A DNA stretch of 64,000 nt from Nitrospira_D sp035465795 (GCF_049546785.1 NZ_JBMWAN010000004.1:124001-188000); one strand, 5' to 3'; shown: positions 35,620 to 44,315, counted from the stretch's first letter. A program made the numbers and translations. Notes: generated from the letters alone by a model not told the origin.

Positions 35620-36435
35620 ATGACTGGTGCCGGCCGCAGCCGCAATTTCTCCATAATCCTCGCACTTCGCCTTCTCACCATCATGCTGGTGTCGATCGGG
35701 GCGGTCGAGACCGTCACGGCCGAATGGTATGTCGCCGGGTACGGGGGCTTGAGCGCCCCACAATCGCTGAAGAATGTGAAGATGGATACGTATGGGCTGA
35801 CGCAAGATCGCAACCTGTTTTCAGGCGCGTTCGACAACCCGCCCCAGGGATCCGTGACACAATCCTTTCGCACGTCGGACCTGGCCCTCAAGCAATCTCC
35901 GATCTTCGGTGCGAAGACGGGCTATTTCTTCACTGATGAAGGATTCCGCTGGCTCGGCGTGGAGTTGGAGGCCTTTACCTCTCAACCCACGATTAAACAG
36001 CAGACCGTGTCCACGACTCACGATGTCACGTACCTGCCCAACAATCCGGACTTTACCCCGGCCTGTATTCCGGGGGCGACCTGTCAGGTCCAGCGAAGCA
36101 TCAACAGCACATTGCAGGTCCAGGAATCCGCTCTGCGATTGTTCACGGTGGCCTTTAACCTGGTGGCCCGCTATCCGGGAGATGTCTTTCAACCCTATGT
36201 GGGTGTGGGTGTCGGCGCGTTCTATTTCAAGGGCAGCCCCCAGTTCGACGGTCGCCAAGTTGTTCCCGGCCTCAACCTCCAGGCAGGCGTGAAAATCCTG
36301 GCGACCGAGGAATGGGGACTCTTTCTCGAAGGAAAGTATAACCGCGCCACGCTGACCAACTTCGATCCGGAGTATGGCCTCAGCGGTGAATACAGCGCGT
36401 TCAATGTAGTCGCCGGACTGGCCTACCATTTCTGA
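35620..36435 (+). CDS. Outer-membrane beta-barrel protein (OmpW/OMP_b-brl-like)
   Basis: A 271-residue protein with a signal peptide (cleavage near VTAEW) followed by alternating beta strands (WYVAGYGGLSAPQS, FGAKTGYFF, FQPYVGVGVGAFYF) and ending in GLAYHF, a canonical outer-membrane C-terminus. It resembles small eight-strand barrels. The ATG at 35620 has AGGAGT directly upstream and is preferred over the longer open frame. The ligand is unknown. One insertion loop contains a Cys pair (ACIPGATCQV). Confidence 0.8.
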   Translation: MTGAGRSRNFSIILALRLLTIMLVSIGAVETVTAEWYVAGYGGLSAPQSLKNVKMDTYGLTQDRNLFSGAFDNPPQGSVTQSFRTSDLALKQSPIFGAKTGYFFTDEGFRWLGVELEAFTSQPTIKQQTVSTTHDVTYLPNNPDFTPACIPGATCQVQRSINSTLQVQESALRLFTVAFNLVARYPGDVFQPYVGVGVGAFYFKGSPQFDGRQVVPGLNLQAGVKILATEEWGLFLEGKYNRATLTNFDPEYGLSGEYSAFNVVAGLAYHF

Positions 36436-37491
36436 ACCGGCTGCGCCGCACCGAGGGATGAGGATTCCCCCTAAGCCAGCCCCACTAAACTAGCCCAAGC
36501 CGCACCAGAGATGCTGGACTTGCGGCGGGGCCTCCCTGTCGTCCTGCATAATAAGATCGGTCTCTCACCGTCGACATCGGTCTTGCGTTGCACCCTGAAC
36601 AGACGGCATCCTGTTCATTTGTTCTGCAATTCTTGCCTTGGTGGCCTCATCGTTCATAAAGGACTAGGTTGCAGAGAAAGCAAAACGAACAACAAGGTCC
36701 AAACATTTGCTTGATGAGCGCGATACACAATTAGCCTCACGGTAAAACACAATTATAGTGGTAGCGTAACGGGTCAGGCTGTACGACACCGTGATCTCAA
36801 AATATGCCCAATAGTCCAGCCAAGCCGCGGGCCACCCGTTCAATCCGGGTCACCGCCACCAATTTTATTCTAGATCCTAAGACGAGTCCGACCGAGCCAC
36901 GGGTCACCGGTCCAACGGTTTCGACCAGACTTGATCTTTCGTGCGGTTCCGAAGACACCCTGCGGTTATAAACTACCCCCTGCCGAATTTAGTCACGGTT
37001 GAATTCCCCTAATGACCAGCGGGCTCCGAAAAGGCCCCGCCCTCCGGTCTGCGCGCCGGCCGGCATTACTCCTGGTCCTCGCTGCTGTTCATCCGCCGGC
37101 CAGCCCCGATCAATCAGCAAGGGCAAAACTCTGTTTGCCTCAGAGACGCGGAGGCCGCGTCAGATGCATTGTTACTCGCGCACCGTCTCGCTAGTCTTCT
37201 TTCATTCCTTCCACCGTCGCTTCATGAGGAGATCTATCCATCCACTACCCGCCTCGAAGAAGTGACTGGGGTGACCGTACTTTCACCTCTTGAGAGATAC
37301 CGCGTTTCTACGAATAGAAATACCTACCAGCTCATCAGCTCATGTCGCTCACCTCGCAGGGCACCTCTGACACCTGCCCCTCTTTTGAGGTTGTCCGTAG
37401 TTCCTTTTGGGTCTATCGGCTTCACAGAACGACGCCTATGCTTGTTCGTAGTGGGTAGGCACCCAGTCGCAGCAAACGAAATGGGAGCCAC
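36436..37491. other. Gene-poor region of about 1.05 kb
   Basis: Only short, unconvincing open frames occur here on either strand, base composition is less GC-rich than in the neighbours, and no RNA gene, repeat or clear promoter was recognised. The sequence may be decayed coding DNA or hold an unrecognised small RNA. Confidence 0.5.
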
Positions 37492-37794
37492 ATGCGATGC
37501 GAACGCTGCGAGGGCTTGATGCGGGAAGAACAAGTGGTCGTTTCCGGAGGAACCGTCAACACCAAGGGGATTTCCGCATGGCACTGTCCGGACTGCGGAG
37601 GGATTGAGTACCGCACCTCTGTGACCCATCGTCTAATCCTGGAAGAGGTAGCCCCCCATCCGGTGCAGCGCACGAGTGAGGGGGGTAGACCGGACCGTAG
37701 GTTCACCGACGGCATGAGAAAAAAAGGAACATCGTTATGGCCACAATACTGCTTGTCGATGATGAGGAGCCGGTACGAAGGCTGCTGCGTATGA
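37492..37794 (+). CDS. Small zinc-ribbon protein (YgiT-like CxxC pair)
   Basis: A 100-residue protein whose first half has two CxxC pairs (CERC at 3-6 and CPDC at 32-35), arranged like the YgiT-type zinc finger seen in MqsA antitoxins and small regulators. GGGAG lies 6 bases before the ATG. The last 19 codons overlap the response-regulator gene in another frame by 58 bases, which is unusual and may mean the original stop was lost. No toxin partner is seen. Confidence 0.6.
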   Translation: MRCERCEGLMREEQVVVSGGTVNTKGISAWHCPDCGGIEYRTSVTHRLILEEVAPHPVQRTSEGGRPDRRFTDGMRKKGTSLWPQYCLSMMRSRYEGCCV

Positions 37795-38114
37795 CCCTGG
37801 AACGTGACGGCTATGACGTGGAAGAGGCGGTCAATGGCCGTCAGGCCCTGGCCCTGTATGAAGAGCAACCAGTGGACTTGGTCATCACCGACATTGCCAT
37901 GCCGGAAATGAACGGCTTCGAGTTGATTGAGGTATTAACCCGAAGGTTTCCCGACGCCAAAGTGATTGCGATGTCCGGTCTCGCCGAGAACTTATCCATC
38001 GCCACACTACTCGGGGCGCGTGAGGCAGTTCAGAAGCCGGTCAACATCGATCGACTGTTAAGAATGGTCAGTGCCGAACTGGCCGGGCCGCTGCGGATAC
38101 CAACGGGAGGATAA
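37737..38114 (+). CDS. Single-domain response regulator (receiver only)
   Basis: A 125-residue CheY-like receiver: acidic pocket Asp8-Asp9, phospho-acceptor Asp52 (VITDIAMPEMNG), Ser80 and Lys100 (VQKPVN). There is no output domain, so it must act by protein contact or as a phosphorelay step. The histidine kinase is not adjacent; the nearest in this window is at 55,722. AAGGAA lies about 8 bases before the ATG. Confidence 0.88.
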   Translation: MATILLVDDEEPVRRLLRMTLERDGYDVEEAVNGRQALALYEEQPVDLVITDIAMPEMNGFELIEVLTRRFPDAKVIAMSGLAENLSIATLLGAREAVQKPVNIDRLLRMVSAELAGPLRIPTGG

Positions 38115-38243
38115 CATGACAAGACGACCTCGGCTGTGAGCCGCTATGCCCCCGTCGGCCCAACGGGGACCTGACTACCCCCGGACAACGCCCCTCCTCC
38201 GTAGGATAGCGATTCTCTAGGTCATACTCGTACCCTGAGCCGT

Positions 38244-38696
38244 ATGAAGGACAGGCATCCACCCATCCAGTGGCGAGCGATTGTCCAAGGAGTGGCCATT
38301 GTCTACGGCATCACCTTTGCTGCCGGACTGGTCTTCGCCTTCAACGGGATCACCGCACAGAAAGATCATATGATGTATCTGCTACTCGCACTGCTGACAG
38401 GTGCGGTCGGAGTAGCGGTCGCCCTTAGTGTCGCTGACACAACACGGCCTTTGTATCTTGTGGCGATTGGAGCGGGAGTCTGGCTTCTCAGTTCGACCAG
38501 TGTCTTACTTGGCACACAGTCCTTGAGCGACTGGGTGAGGAGTAGTGCCTTCATCGCGGCGACGGTGGTTCTTGGCCGACTGTTGATCGGAATCAGGCTC
38601 GATATAGGTCCAACACCGGTCCTGTCCTTTTCACCCATCAGGCAAAAGAACCCCTCAGCCGCACAGACACGCCGGACCGGAGCACCACGCTTGTAA
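38244..38696 (+). CDS. Hypothetical four-helix membrane protein
   Basis: A 150-residue protein with four predicted membrane helices (about 14-34, 43-63, 68-88 and 97-115) and a basic C-terminal tail. No family was recognised. There is no strong ribosome site, but hydrophobicity is regular and the frame is uninterrupted. It lies 129 bases after the receiver gene on the same strand. Confidence 0.55.
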   Translation: MKDRHPPIQWRAIVQGVAIVYGITFAAGLVFAFNGITAQKDHMMYLLLALLTGAVGVAVALSVADTTRPLYLVAIGAGVWLLSSTSVLLGTQSLSDWVRSSAFIAATVVLGRLLIGIRLDIGPTPVLSFSPIRQKNPSAAQTRRTGAPRL

Positions 38697-39053
38697 TCGC
38701 AAGACCCTTCGCGTCCCCGTGCTCTAGGCCATCGCCTGCCCAATGTCGCCTTGCTACTTCCTTGTAGGCGTCTCGTTTAGATGCACAGCGCCTGCCGCCA
38801 TTGACAGCCGCGAGTATGACCATGCCCCAACCTCCTCCATCGGGTGGCTCGACACGGCGTTCAACTCAGTGACGACGCGCCGACGGGTTGGCATCGGCAG
38901 AAGACTTCCGCGGTGCGCACTAAGCACGGTAGTGAAGTAATTCTAAGAGACGCATCACGTCCCGTAACCAAAGGAAGTCCTCGCAGGTCCCCTACGTCGA
39001 TTCTCGCGGCAGCCTTCATGTGAGCTCTAAGCGCTGTCTCCGACTGTGCAGAA

Positions 39054-39416
39054 ATGCACTCGTCGGGACTCACCGACCCTCTCGTTACGATGCTCACCGG
39101 CCGACCGGGTGTGACCGCTAATCAGGCCATAGGGGAATCAGGTCGATGCTGACCTTTGACGGGGAGAAACTGCTCAGTAGGGACTTCAACGCGCTCGCCA
39201 GGATGATCCGCGGATCAGAGACGGACATGGAGACCGCGAAGGATTTGGGGAGCCGTCACCGGACCGATTGGCGATACCGCGGGATTGCAGTCCGCCCTTT
39301 CCCGATCAGGTATGGGGTCCGAAATGGTCGGGAAGTTCTCAGGCGTGCTCCCGGACTATGTCGGGAAGACAGGTGGCGGGCCGGCCAAGCAATTGTCGGC
39401 CGCGGTGTTGAAGTAA
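39054..39416 (+). pseudogene. DUF2780-like gene remnant with two frameshifts
   Basis: Three consecutive plus-strand frames together spell a DUF2780-like protein. The first frame, from 39054, gives LTDPLVTMLTG followed by GVTANQAIGESG. The second, from about 39149, gives EKLLSRDFNALARMIRGSE. The third, from about 39249 to the TAA at 39414-39416, gives GLQSALSRSGMGSEMVGKF and ends in KQLSAAVLK. Intact family members read the same segments in one frame. The signal peptide region is missing as well, so the gene is almost certainly dead. Confidence 0.6.
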
Positions 39417-39603
39417 TCGAAGCAATCCCTGAACGGATCTTTTCCTGATTTCTTGGATACTAGGCTAAGGGGCCATCACCTCGAACTCGGCAGGGACGGG
39501 TTCAGGATTCTCTTCCCACCAGGAGCCGAGCCTTCCGGCAGTGCCCAGACACAAAATGGAAGCCGCGTAGGAAACATCACGATTCTCTCTGAAGAACGGC
39601 ACC

Positions 39604-39831
39604 ATGGGCGATATCGATGACAATCTCATACCAGGCGAGCAGGTTCTCTTTCGAACCCGTATCCTGACGTCGGCGGAGAAACACCTGCAGGTTCCCCCGG
39701 CTACAGCCACACCAAGCTTGCTCAACCCTGAGCCCTTCGTCTTGTTCCGGCGGCGGAATAAAGAATCCCGGGGTATCCGCTTTTGTCCAAGCAAATCCTC
39801 ATACCTGTCGCTGGGTGTCGGTCGTTTCTGA
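39604..39831 (+). pseudogene. Possible 5' fragment of a bacterial PH-domain gene
   Basis: The frame starts MGDIDDNLIPGEQVLFRTR, very like the start of small bPH-domain membrane proteins. After about residue 20 the similarity ends and no membrane helices follow, so it appears to be a 5' remnant joined to unrelated DNA. This rests on a short stretch. Confidence 0.3.
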
Positions 39832-40323
39832 CGCGCGCTGATACAGACCTTCACTGCTATGCCGCTCCCAAACCAAGACCGCTCGTGCTCCGGCCATTAC
39901 CGGCCTCATCGTCATGACCGCTGGAGGGAACCCATCGCCTGATTGGTATGACCGTTCCATTCAACAGCCCAGCCACCCTTCGTCGCTGCATCGTGGTCGA
40001 CGCGCTCGGAATAAACCGGCAACCATTCCCGGCGCCTGTTCAGCTTCGTCCACCCAGCCCGAGACCTCACCCCAGAACGGAGGCACGAGAAACAACTCCC
40101 GCCCTCTTCTTGCCCGACATCGGTCATCGGCGTGGCCACAGTGCCAGAGCAGCATTCACTCCGGTGCGATCCCACCCGTGCGATGGCAGAACCAGCCCCT
40201 GCCCGACGGCCTCATGCACCATGCCGCAACAGTTCCTGAAGACAAAATTTTACTCGCCGCACAATCTCTGATATACATGACACAGCAATTCACATTCAGA
40301 CACCGAAGGGGGGTGGGGTTCTC

Positions 40324-40404
40324 ATGGCAACGAAGAAAGCAGCAACGAAGAAAGCCGCAGCGAAGAAGCCGGCTAAGAAGGCCGCCGCGAAAAAGAAGAA
40401 GTAG
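40324..40404 (+). CDS. 26-residue Lys/Ala-rich peptide (histone H1-tail-like)
   Basis: A complete small gene: ATG at 40324, TAG at 40402-40404, with a purine-rich GGGGGTGGGG a few bases upstream. The peptide is made only of Met, Ala, Thr, Lys and one Pro, in a repeating xKKAA pattern (TKKAATKKAAAKKPAKKAA), like the tails of bacterial histone H1/Hc-type DNA-binding proteins. It may bind DNA or RNA. A 9-bp hairpin follows 11 bases after the stop. Confidence 0.65.
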   Translation: MATKKAATKKAAAKKPAKKAAAKKKK

Positions 40405-40415
40405 TAGGCGCCCAT

Positions 40416-40443
40416 GAGGAGGCGGCGGCCACGTCGCCTCCTC
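40416..40443 (+). terminator. Hairpin after the Lys/Ala peptide gene
   Basis: GAGGAGGCG (40,416-40,424) and CGCCTCCTC (40,435-40,443) form a perfect 9-bp stem with a 10-base loop, followed by ACCTTTACT. The T tract is weak, so it may be a terminator or an mRNA-protecting hairpin. Confidence 0.55.
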
Positions 40444-40776
40444 ACCTTTACTCCTGCTCGATGAAACCGCATCTCGAACGCACCAACCACAGTTAGAATT
40501 TTTCCCGCAGCACTTCCTGTCGGCTTGTCCGCCTGATCGCACCCACTCCCGCGACGGCTCATCATCCGACACCGGAGCTTCATGAAGAAGAGAAAAACGG
40601 GTGTGCTTCCATCCGATTGGAGTCACCCCTGACGGACAAGACGTCATCCTACCGCCACCGGGAAGGGGGACTTGGTCAGAGCGAGGGCCCGTGGGTCACG
40701 GCTGAGATATGGAATCCGGCCAGAGAGTCCGAGGGGCGGATGGCAGAATGAGAAGATCGCAATGAGACAAAAAAAT

Positions 40777-40804
40777 GGGGAGGTGATGGCCACATCACCT
40801 CCCC
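40777..40804 (-). terminator. Strong intrinsic terminator (minus strand)
   Basis: GGGGAGGTGATG pairs perfectly with CATCACCTCCCC over 12 bp with a 4-base loop. On the minus strand it is followed by ATTTTTTTGTC, a good T tract. It would end transcription of the minus-strand genes at 41,116-41,527. Confidence 0.75.
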
Positions 40805-41115
40805 GACTTTCTCTGGCCGGGGGAGTCCCCTTGGCACCAAGAAAGCAGCAACGGGATCATATCACGAAAAACCAGTCGAAATCAGTTATAATTTACTCTT
40901 TACTATCATATACTTATGAAACTTCCTGGCGAGATGCCCTCGCCATCATACGGATAGAAAACCTGAAGAACCGTGCGATCATAATCGAGACCGGCAGGAG
41001 AAATGAGCGGGAAGCCCCTATGCCAGGCAACCGGTTGCCCTCTCGCGATGAGTCTCCTTCCGGCGTGAACCAGGACGCTTGCCCTGCACGGGCGAAGCCC
41101 GCCCTTCCCGCTCAC

Positions 41116-41298
41116 CTATCCGCAGCACCCGCCTGAGTAGACCTGTCTCTGACGATTGACCAGCCAGCAGAACGGGCACAGATCGACTCTTGAGCGTGTG
41201 ACGCAATCCACCGAGGCCATTCGTCCCTCCACCACCATGCCGCACTCGGCGCAGGGTCCACTCACTGCGCACTCGACGTTATGCTCTTGAACCGTCAT
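41116..41298 (-). CDS. Small Cys-rich zinc-ribbon-like protein
   Basis: A 60-residue protein started at MTVQEHNVECAV. It has CxxC pairs (CAEC at 16-19, CPFC at 43-46) plus other cysteines, including a CC near the end, suggesting metal binding. AGGAAGGTGG lies about 6 bases before the ATG at 41298. It overlaps the end of the upstream small gene by 20 bases, so the two are co-translated. No family recognised. Confidence 0.5.
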   Translation of the reverse strand: MTVQEHNVECAVSGPCAECGMVVEGRMASVDCVTRSRVDLCPFCWLVNRQRQVYSGGCCG

Positions 41299-41527
41299 GG
41301 GAGACCACCTTCCTGTTCGGACGGACCTTCCGATTGCACACTGCCGACATATATTCCTGACCGGATTTGAATCCCACCAGATTGCGCCAGAACCGGACCG
41401 GCAGCGGCTGAATCTTCGATTGATGCAGCTCACAGCGGACTTCCTGGAGTTGTCCGTTCAAAGAATCGATGGTTCGTTCGAGGCTGACCAACCGGTCCGT
41501 CATACGGGTCTGTCCTACGGTAAGCAT
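41279..41527 (-). CDS. Small hypothetical protein with short coiled coil
   Basis: An 82-residue protein started at MLTVGQTRMTDRLVSLERTID; GGAAGGAGG lies about 5 bases before the ATG at 41527. Residues 8-36 look like a coiled coil (heptads of Leu/Ile), followed by a basic C-terminal half. It lies just after the S24 repressor gene on the same strand, and the terminator at 40,777 follows downstream. Function unknown. Confidence 0.5.
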   Translation of the reverse strand: MLTVGQTRMTDRLVSLERTIDSLNGQLQEVRCELHQSKIQPLPVRFWRNLVGFKSGQEYMSAVCNRKVRPNRKVVSHDGSRA

Positions 41528-41546
41528 CTTGTCCTCCTTCCCAAGA

Positions 41547-42095
41547 TTAGATGGCACAATGGCGGATTACACCGATAAGGAGCCCTTCGATATGGAACTG
41601 ATCGTTCGGGGTCACGATGATCGGCTGCATGGCCGCATTGGCGGGGTGCAGTTCGATATGCGTGTCCTTCCTGAAATAAGTTTTAATCGTCGCTTCCTGG
41701 TTCACTAAGGCGACGACCGTTTGCCCGTTGCGGGCATGTTCCTGCCGCCGCACGATGACGAGATCACCGGGCAGGATGCCGTCGTCTTTCATCGATTCGC
41801 CTTTCACGCGTAATGCGAAAGTTTCTCCTCCGCGCAGCATGCTCGGCGGAATATCGACGAGATCGGATTGCAGGACCGGCTCAATGGGTGACCCGGCTGC
41901 GACCAGCCCGGCCATCGGAACCTCTGCCCGCCGTTGGAGCTGTTCGAGCGCCACCAGCACCATTCCGGGAATGCGTCGCATCCCGGCCTCGTAGCGGGCA
42001 ACCGACACTCGCGTCGTCTGCAATGCATCGGCCAGCTGCTGTTGCGTGAGCCCCAAGCCCTCTCGAATCCGCTTTAGATCATTCGCCGTCATCAT
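41547..42095 (-). CDS. LexA/CI-like repressor with XRE helix-turn-helix and S24 peptidase domain
   Basis: A 182-residue transcription regulator. Residues 5-55 are an XRE helix-turn-helix (LTQQQLADALQTTRVSVARYE); residues about 60-182 are an S24 self-cleaving domain with the likely cleavage site Ala67-Gly68, nucleophile Ser101 (KGESMKDDG) and base Lys138 (ATIKTYF). Such proteins are inactivated by RecA-stimulated self-cleavage after DNA damage. A perfect palindrome overlaps its own start codon, so it should repress itself. Two ATGs in tandem begin the gene. Confidence 0.88.
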   Translation of the reverse strand: MMTANDLKRIREGLGLTQQQLADALQTTRVSVARYEAGMRRIPGMVLVALEQLQRRAEVPMAGLVAAGSPIEPVLQSDLVDIPPSMLRGGETFALRVKGESMKDDGILPGDLVIVRRQEHARNGQTVVALVNQEATIKTYFRKDTHIELHPANAAMQPIIVTPNDQFHIEGLLIGVIRHCAI

Positions 42096-42132
42096 GTAAC
42101 CAATGGTTACATGACAAGATCCCCCTTGTCAA
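42093..42132 (-). promoter_or_regulatory. Promoter and operator of the S24 repressor gene
   Basis: On the minus strand TTGACA lies at 42,132-42,127 and, after 17 bp, TAACCA at 42,109-42,104. A perfect 9+3+9 inverted repeat CATGTAACC-AAT-GGTTACATG spans 42,093-42,113, covering the -10 and the start codon. Only 8 bases separate the -10 from the ATG, so the transcript should begin at or next to the ATG (leaderless). Binding of the repressor would block its own promoter. Confidence 0.75.
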
Positions 42133-42492
42133 GCGAAGAAATCAGCATCTTTTCACTGAAATGAAGGGCCGCTGTGAATAGTGACCCGTAAATCGCTCCT
42201 CGGCAGCGGGACTTCTTGCTGAATCTCTTCTCCCATCATCGATGGCAAGTAATTCACGCCATGCGCCGGAACACCCACCCTAGGTGGCAGACAACCAAAG
42301 GGAAGCTTTGGCCAAGACCCAGACAGCTTGTCCAGCGGCTGGCGGATTCACGTCAACCGGGGAGTGAGCCTGTTGCCACGCACGGACTTTTCAACAGAAG
42401 CCGGGGGAAGAGGCGACAGCGAGATATTGATTAAGAATGGGACTCTCAGCTCCATGGTGTAGGCTGATAAGGCCGGCGGCTTTCCCGCCTTT
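42114..42492. other. Intergenic region between modC and the S24 repressor
   Basis: No gene is supported in 379 bases. It holds the repressor promoter (right end of the minus-strand control region), a hairpin at 42,477-42,491 next to the modC stop, and otherwise nothing recognised. Confidence 0.5.
42477..42491 (-). terminator. Hairpin directly after modC
   Basis: GGCGG-GAAAG-CCGCC on the minus strand, starting 1-2 bases after the modC stop. On this strand no T tract follows; on the opposite strand it is followed by TTTT. It may end the mod operon weakly or protect its 3' end. Confidence 0.4.
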
Positions 42493-43578
42493 TCATCGTG
42501 AGATCAGATGCACGGCGCCGGCCTTCATTGCCGCCGTCACCGGACTGCCGACACGCAACGCGAGTTCCTCCAACGCCCCCCGCGTCACCAGCGCGGCAAG
42601 CGGAAACCCGCAGTCGATCGTGACCTGCACCATCACACCCTGGGGCGTCACGGCGGTCACGGTTCCGACGAGATGATTGCGCGCGCTCGTCATCCCGCTG
42701 CCCGCTTGCTCCAACACCACATCCTCGGCCCGGATACAGACCAGCACCGGCGCACCGACCGGATCCGTCCCCAGTCCTCTGAGCGTCGTGCCGTTCACCC
42801 GCACCGTGGCCAGACCATTGCGTTGTTCGCTCACACTCCCCTCAACCACCGTTTCGACGCCGACGATCTGGGCCACTTCGGCATTCTTCGGGCGGGAGAA
42901 CACGTCTTGCGGCGAACCGACGTGCAGCACGTTCCCTGTGCCCATCACGGCAATGACGTCGCCGAAGGTCAGGGCTTCGGTCCAATCGTGCGTAACAATG
43001 ATGGAGGGCAGGGCCAACTGCGTCAGCACGTGCCGCAAATCGCCCCGCACCTGTGCCCGTGTGGGTGCGTCGAGGGCGGAAAGGGGCTCATCGAGCAACA
43101 GCAACTGCGGCCGCGGCGCGACGGCCCGCGCCAGCGCCACCCGCTGCTGCTGTCCGCCGGACAATTCGCGCGGCTTGGCCGACTCCAGGCCCTCTAACTG
43201 GAACAGCGTCAGCATCTCCGCCACCCGTTTCGTCCGTTCGACGGGCGACAACTCTGCGAGTCCGTACCCGATGTTTCCCGCCACGGTGTAGTTGGGAAAC
43301 AACGCATAGTCCTGGGGCATATAGCCGATCCGGCGCTGCTGCGGCGACACACGCACCCGCGCCGAGGTATCGAGCCACGTACGCGAGATAAACCGGATGG
43401 TCCCCCGCTCCGGCCACTCCAGGCCCGCGATCGAGCGGAGCACAGTGGTTTTACCGGACCCGGATGGGCCGAACAGCACCAGGGAGGTCGCCTGATCGAG
43501 GGCGTACCGGATCGCCGCATGGATCGGCGGGCGGCCCGGATACGTCTTGGTGATGTCGATCGCTACTTCTGCGGCCAT
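42493..43578 (-). CDS. modC: Molybdate ABC transporter ATP-binding protein
   Basis: A 361-residue ABC ATPase. The Walker A is GPSGSGKT (37-44), the Q-loop is in YMPQDYALFP, the signature is LSGGQQQR (139-146) and the Walker B is LLLLDEP (159-165). A C-terminal Mop/TOBE-like domain (about 295-361) would bind molybdate and gate transport. It overlaps modB by 16 bases and is the last gene of the operon. Confidence 0.9.
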   Translation of the reverse strand: MAAEVAIDITKTYPGRPPIHAAIRYALDQATSLVLFGPSGSGKTTVLRSIAGLEWPERGTIRFISRTWLDTSARVRVSPQQRRIGYMPQDYALFPNYTVAGNIGYGLAELSPVERTKRVAEMLTLFQLEGLESAKPRELSGGQQQRVALARAVAPRPQLLLLDEPLSALDAPTRAQVRGDLRHVLTQLALPSIIVTHDWTEALTFGDVIAVMGTGNVLHVGSPQDVFSRPKNAEVAQIVGVETVVEGSVSEQRNGLATVRVNGTTLRGLGTDPVGAPVLVCIRAEDVVLEQAGSGMTSARNHLVGTVTAVTPQGVMVQVTIDCGFPLAALVTRGALEELALRVGSPVTAAMKAGAVHLISR

Positions 43579-44237
43579 GCCGACCAGACCTTTCGGTTCA
43601 TCGCATACACCGCCAGCAGCACGACATACGACACGACCAGGAGAAAAAACGCCGTCTTGGCCGCGCCCCCATAATTCAGCGCCTGGACTTCATCATAAAT
43701 GTCGATCGACACTGTCCTCGTTTCCCCGGCGATATTGCCGCCCACCATCAACACCACCCCGAACTCCCCCAGCGTATGGGCAAAGCTCAGCACCACGCCC
43801 GTGATGAGGCCGGCGGTCGAGAGCGGCACGATTAGCCGGAAGAAGGTCTGCACCTTGGACCGGCCCAGCGTCCAGGAGGCCTCGATCAAGCGACGATCGA
43901 CCTGCTCGAACGACGAGGCAAACGGCTGCACGGCAAAGGGCAGACTATACAGAATGGAGGCCAGCAAGAGCCCTTCGAAGGTAAAGGGAAGCGGATGGCC
44001 GACCAGGTCCGCATAGAAACGACCGAGGGGACTATGCGGCCCGATGGCGACGAGGATGTAGAACCCGAGCACCGTCGGCGGGAGCACCAGAGGCAACGCG
44101 ACAATCGACTCAACCAGAAACTTCCAGCGCCACTTTGAAAACGTGACCCAATAGGCGATCGGCAGACCGATGGCCAGGAGCGCAAGTGACGTCAGACTCG
44201 CCAATTTGAAGGTGACCCAGATCGCGGTCCAATTCAC
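43563..44237 (-). CDS. modB: Molybdate ABC transporter permease
   Basis: An inner-membrane permease with five to six helices and the EAA loop (EASWTLGRSKVQTFFRLIVP) that docks on ModC. The GTG at 44237 (VNWTAIWVTFKLA) gives the standard ModB N-terminus and 224 residues, with AAGG 8 bases before it. An ATG at 44309 would add 24 residues of unusual composition and cannot be fully excluded. It lies between mop and modC. Confidence 0.85.
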   Translation of the reverse strand: MNWTAIWVTFKLASLTSLALLAIGLPIAYWVTFSKWRWKFLVESIVALPLVLPPTVLGFYILVAIGPHSPLGRFYADLVGHPLPFTFEGLLLASILYSLPFAVQPFASSFEQVDRRLIEASWTLGRSKVQTFFRLIVPLSTAGLITGVVLSFAHTLGEFGVVLMVGGNIAGETRTVSIDIYDEVQALNYGGAAKTAFFLLVVSYVVLLAVYAMNRKVWSAWPQK

Positions 44238-44315
44238 AATTTCGCCTTCGTCACGATCTACCCTGCCGAAACCGGCGCAATGGTAGGAAGCCGCGACCTC
44301 GACAGTCAACGCACG

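Larger units (their letters stand above)
38697..40323. other. Gene-poor, decayed region with pseudogene remnants
   Basis: About 1.6 kb without an intact gene that can be defended. It contains the frameshifted DUF2780 remnant at 39,054-39,416 and a possible bacterial-PH-domain gene fragment at 39,604. Other open frames are short and look random. Confidence 0.5.
40405..41115. other. Intergenic region with two hairpins
   Basis: No gene is supported in 711 bases. It contains the hairpins at 40,416-40,443 and 40,777-40,804 and an AT-rich patch near 40,880-40,930. An open plus-strand frame across 40,672-41,136 has no ribosome site or family resemblance. Confidence 0.5.

Noticed and set aside
39465..39854. 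Minus-strand frame of 129 codons
   Set aside because: No ribosome site, no recognised family, and it overlaps the bPH-like fragment; composition looks random.
40296..40583. Minus-strand frame with a Phe/Ala-rich hydrophobic C-terminal part
   Set aside because: It is the antisense of the Lys/Ala peptide gene; Phe/Ala runs are the mirror of its Lys/Ala codons.
40672..41136. Plus-strand frame of 154 codons
   Set aside because: It runs through a strong terminator hairpin and an AT-rich patch and shows no protein-like pattern.
42114..42492. Possible molybdenum-cofactor riboswitch near the mod genes
   Set aside because: The region lies at the 3' end of the mod operon rather than in a leader, and I could not fold a convincing Moco-RNA core by eye.
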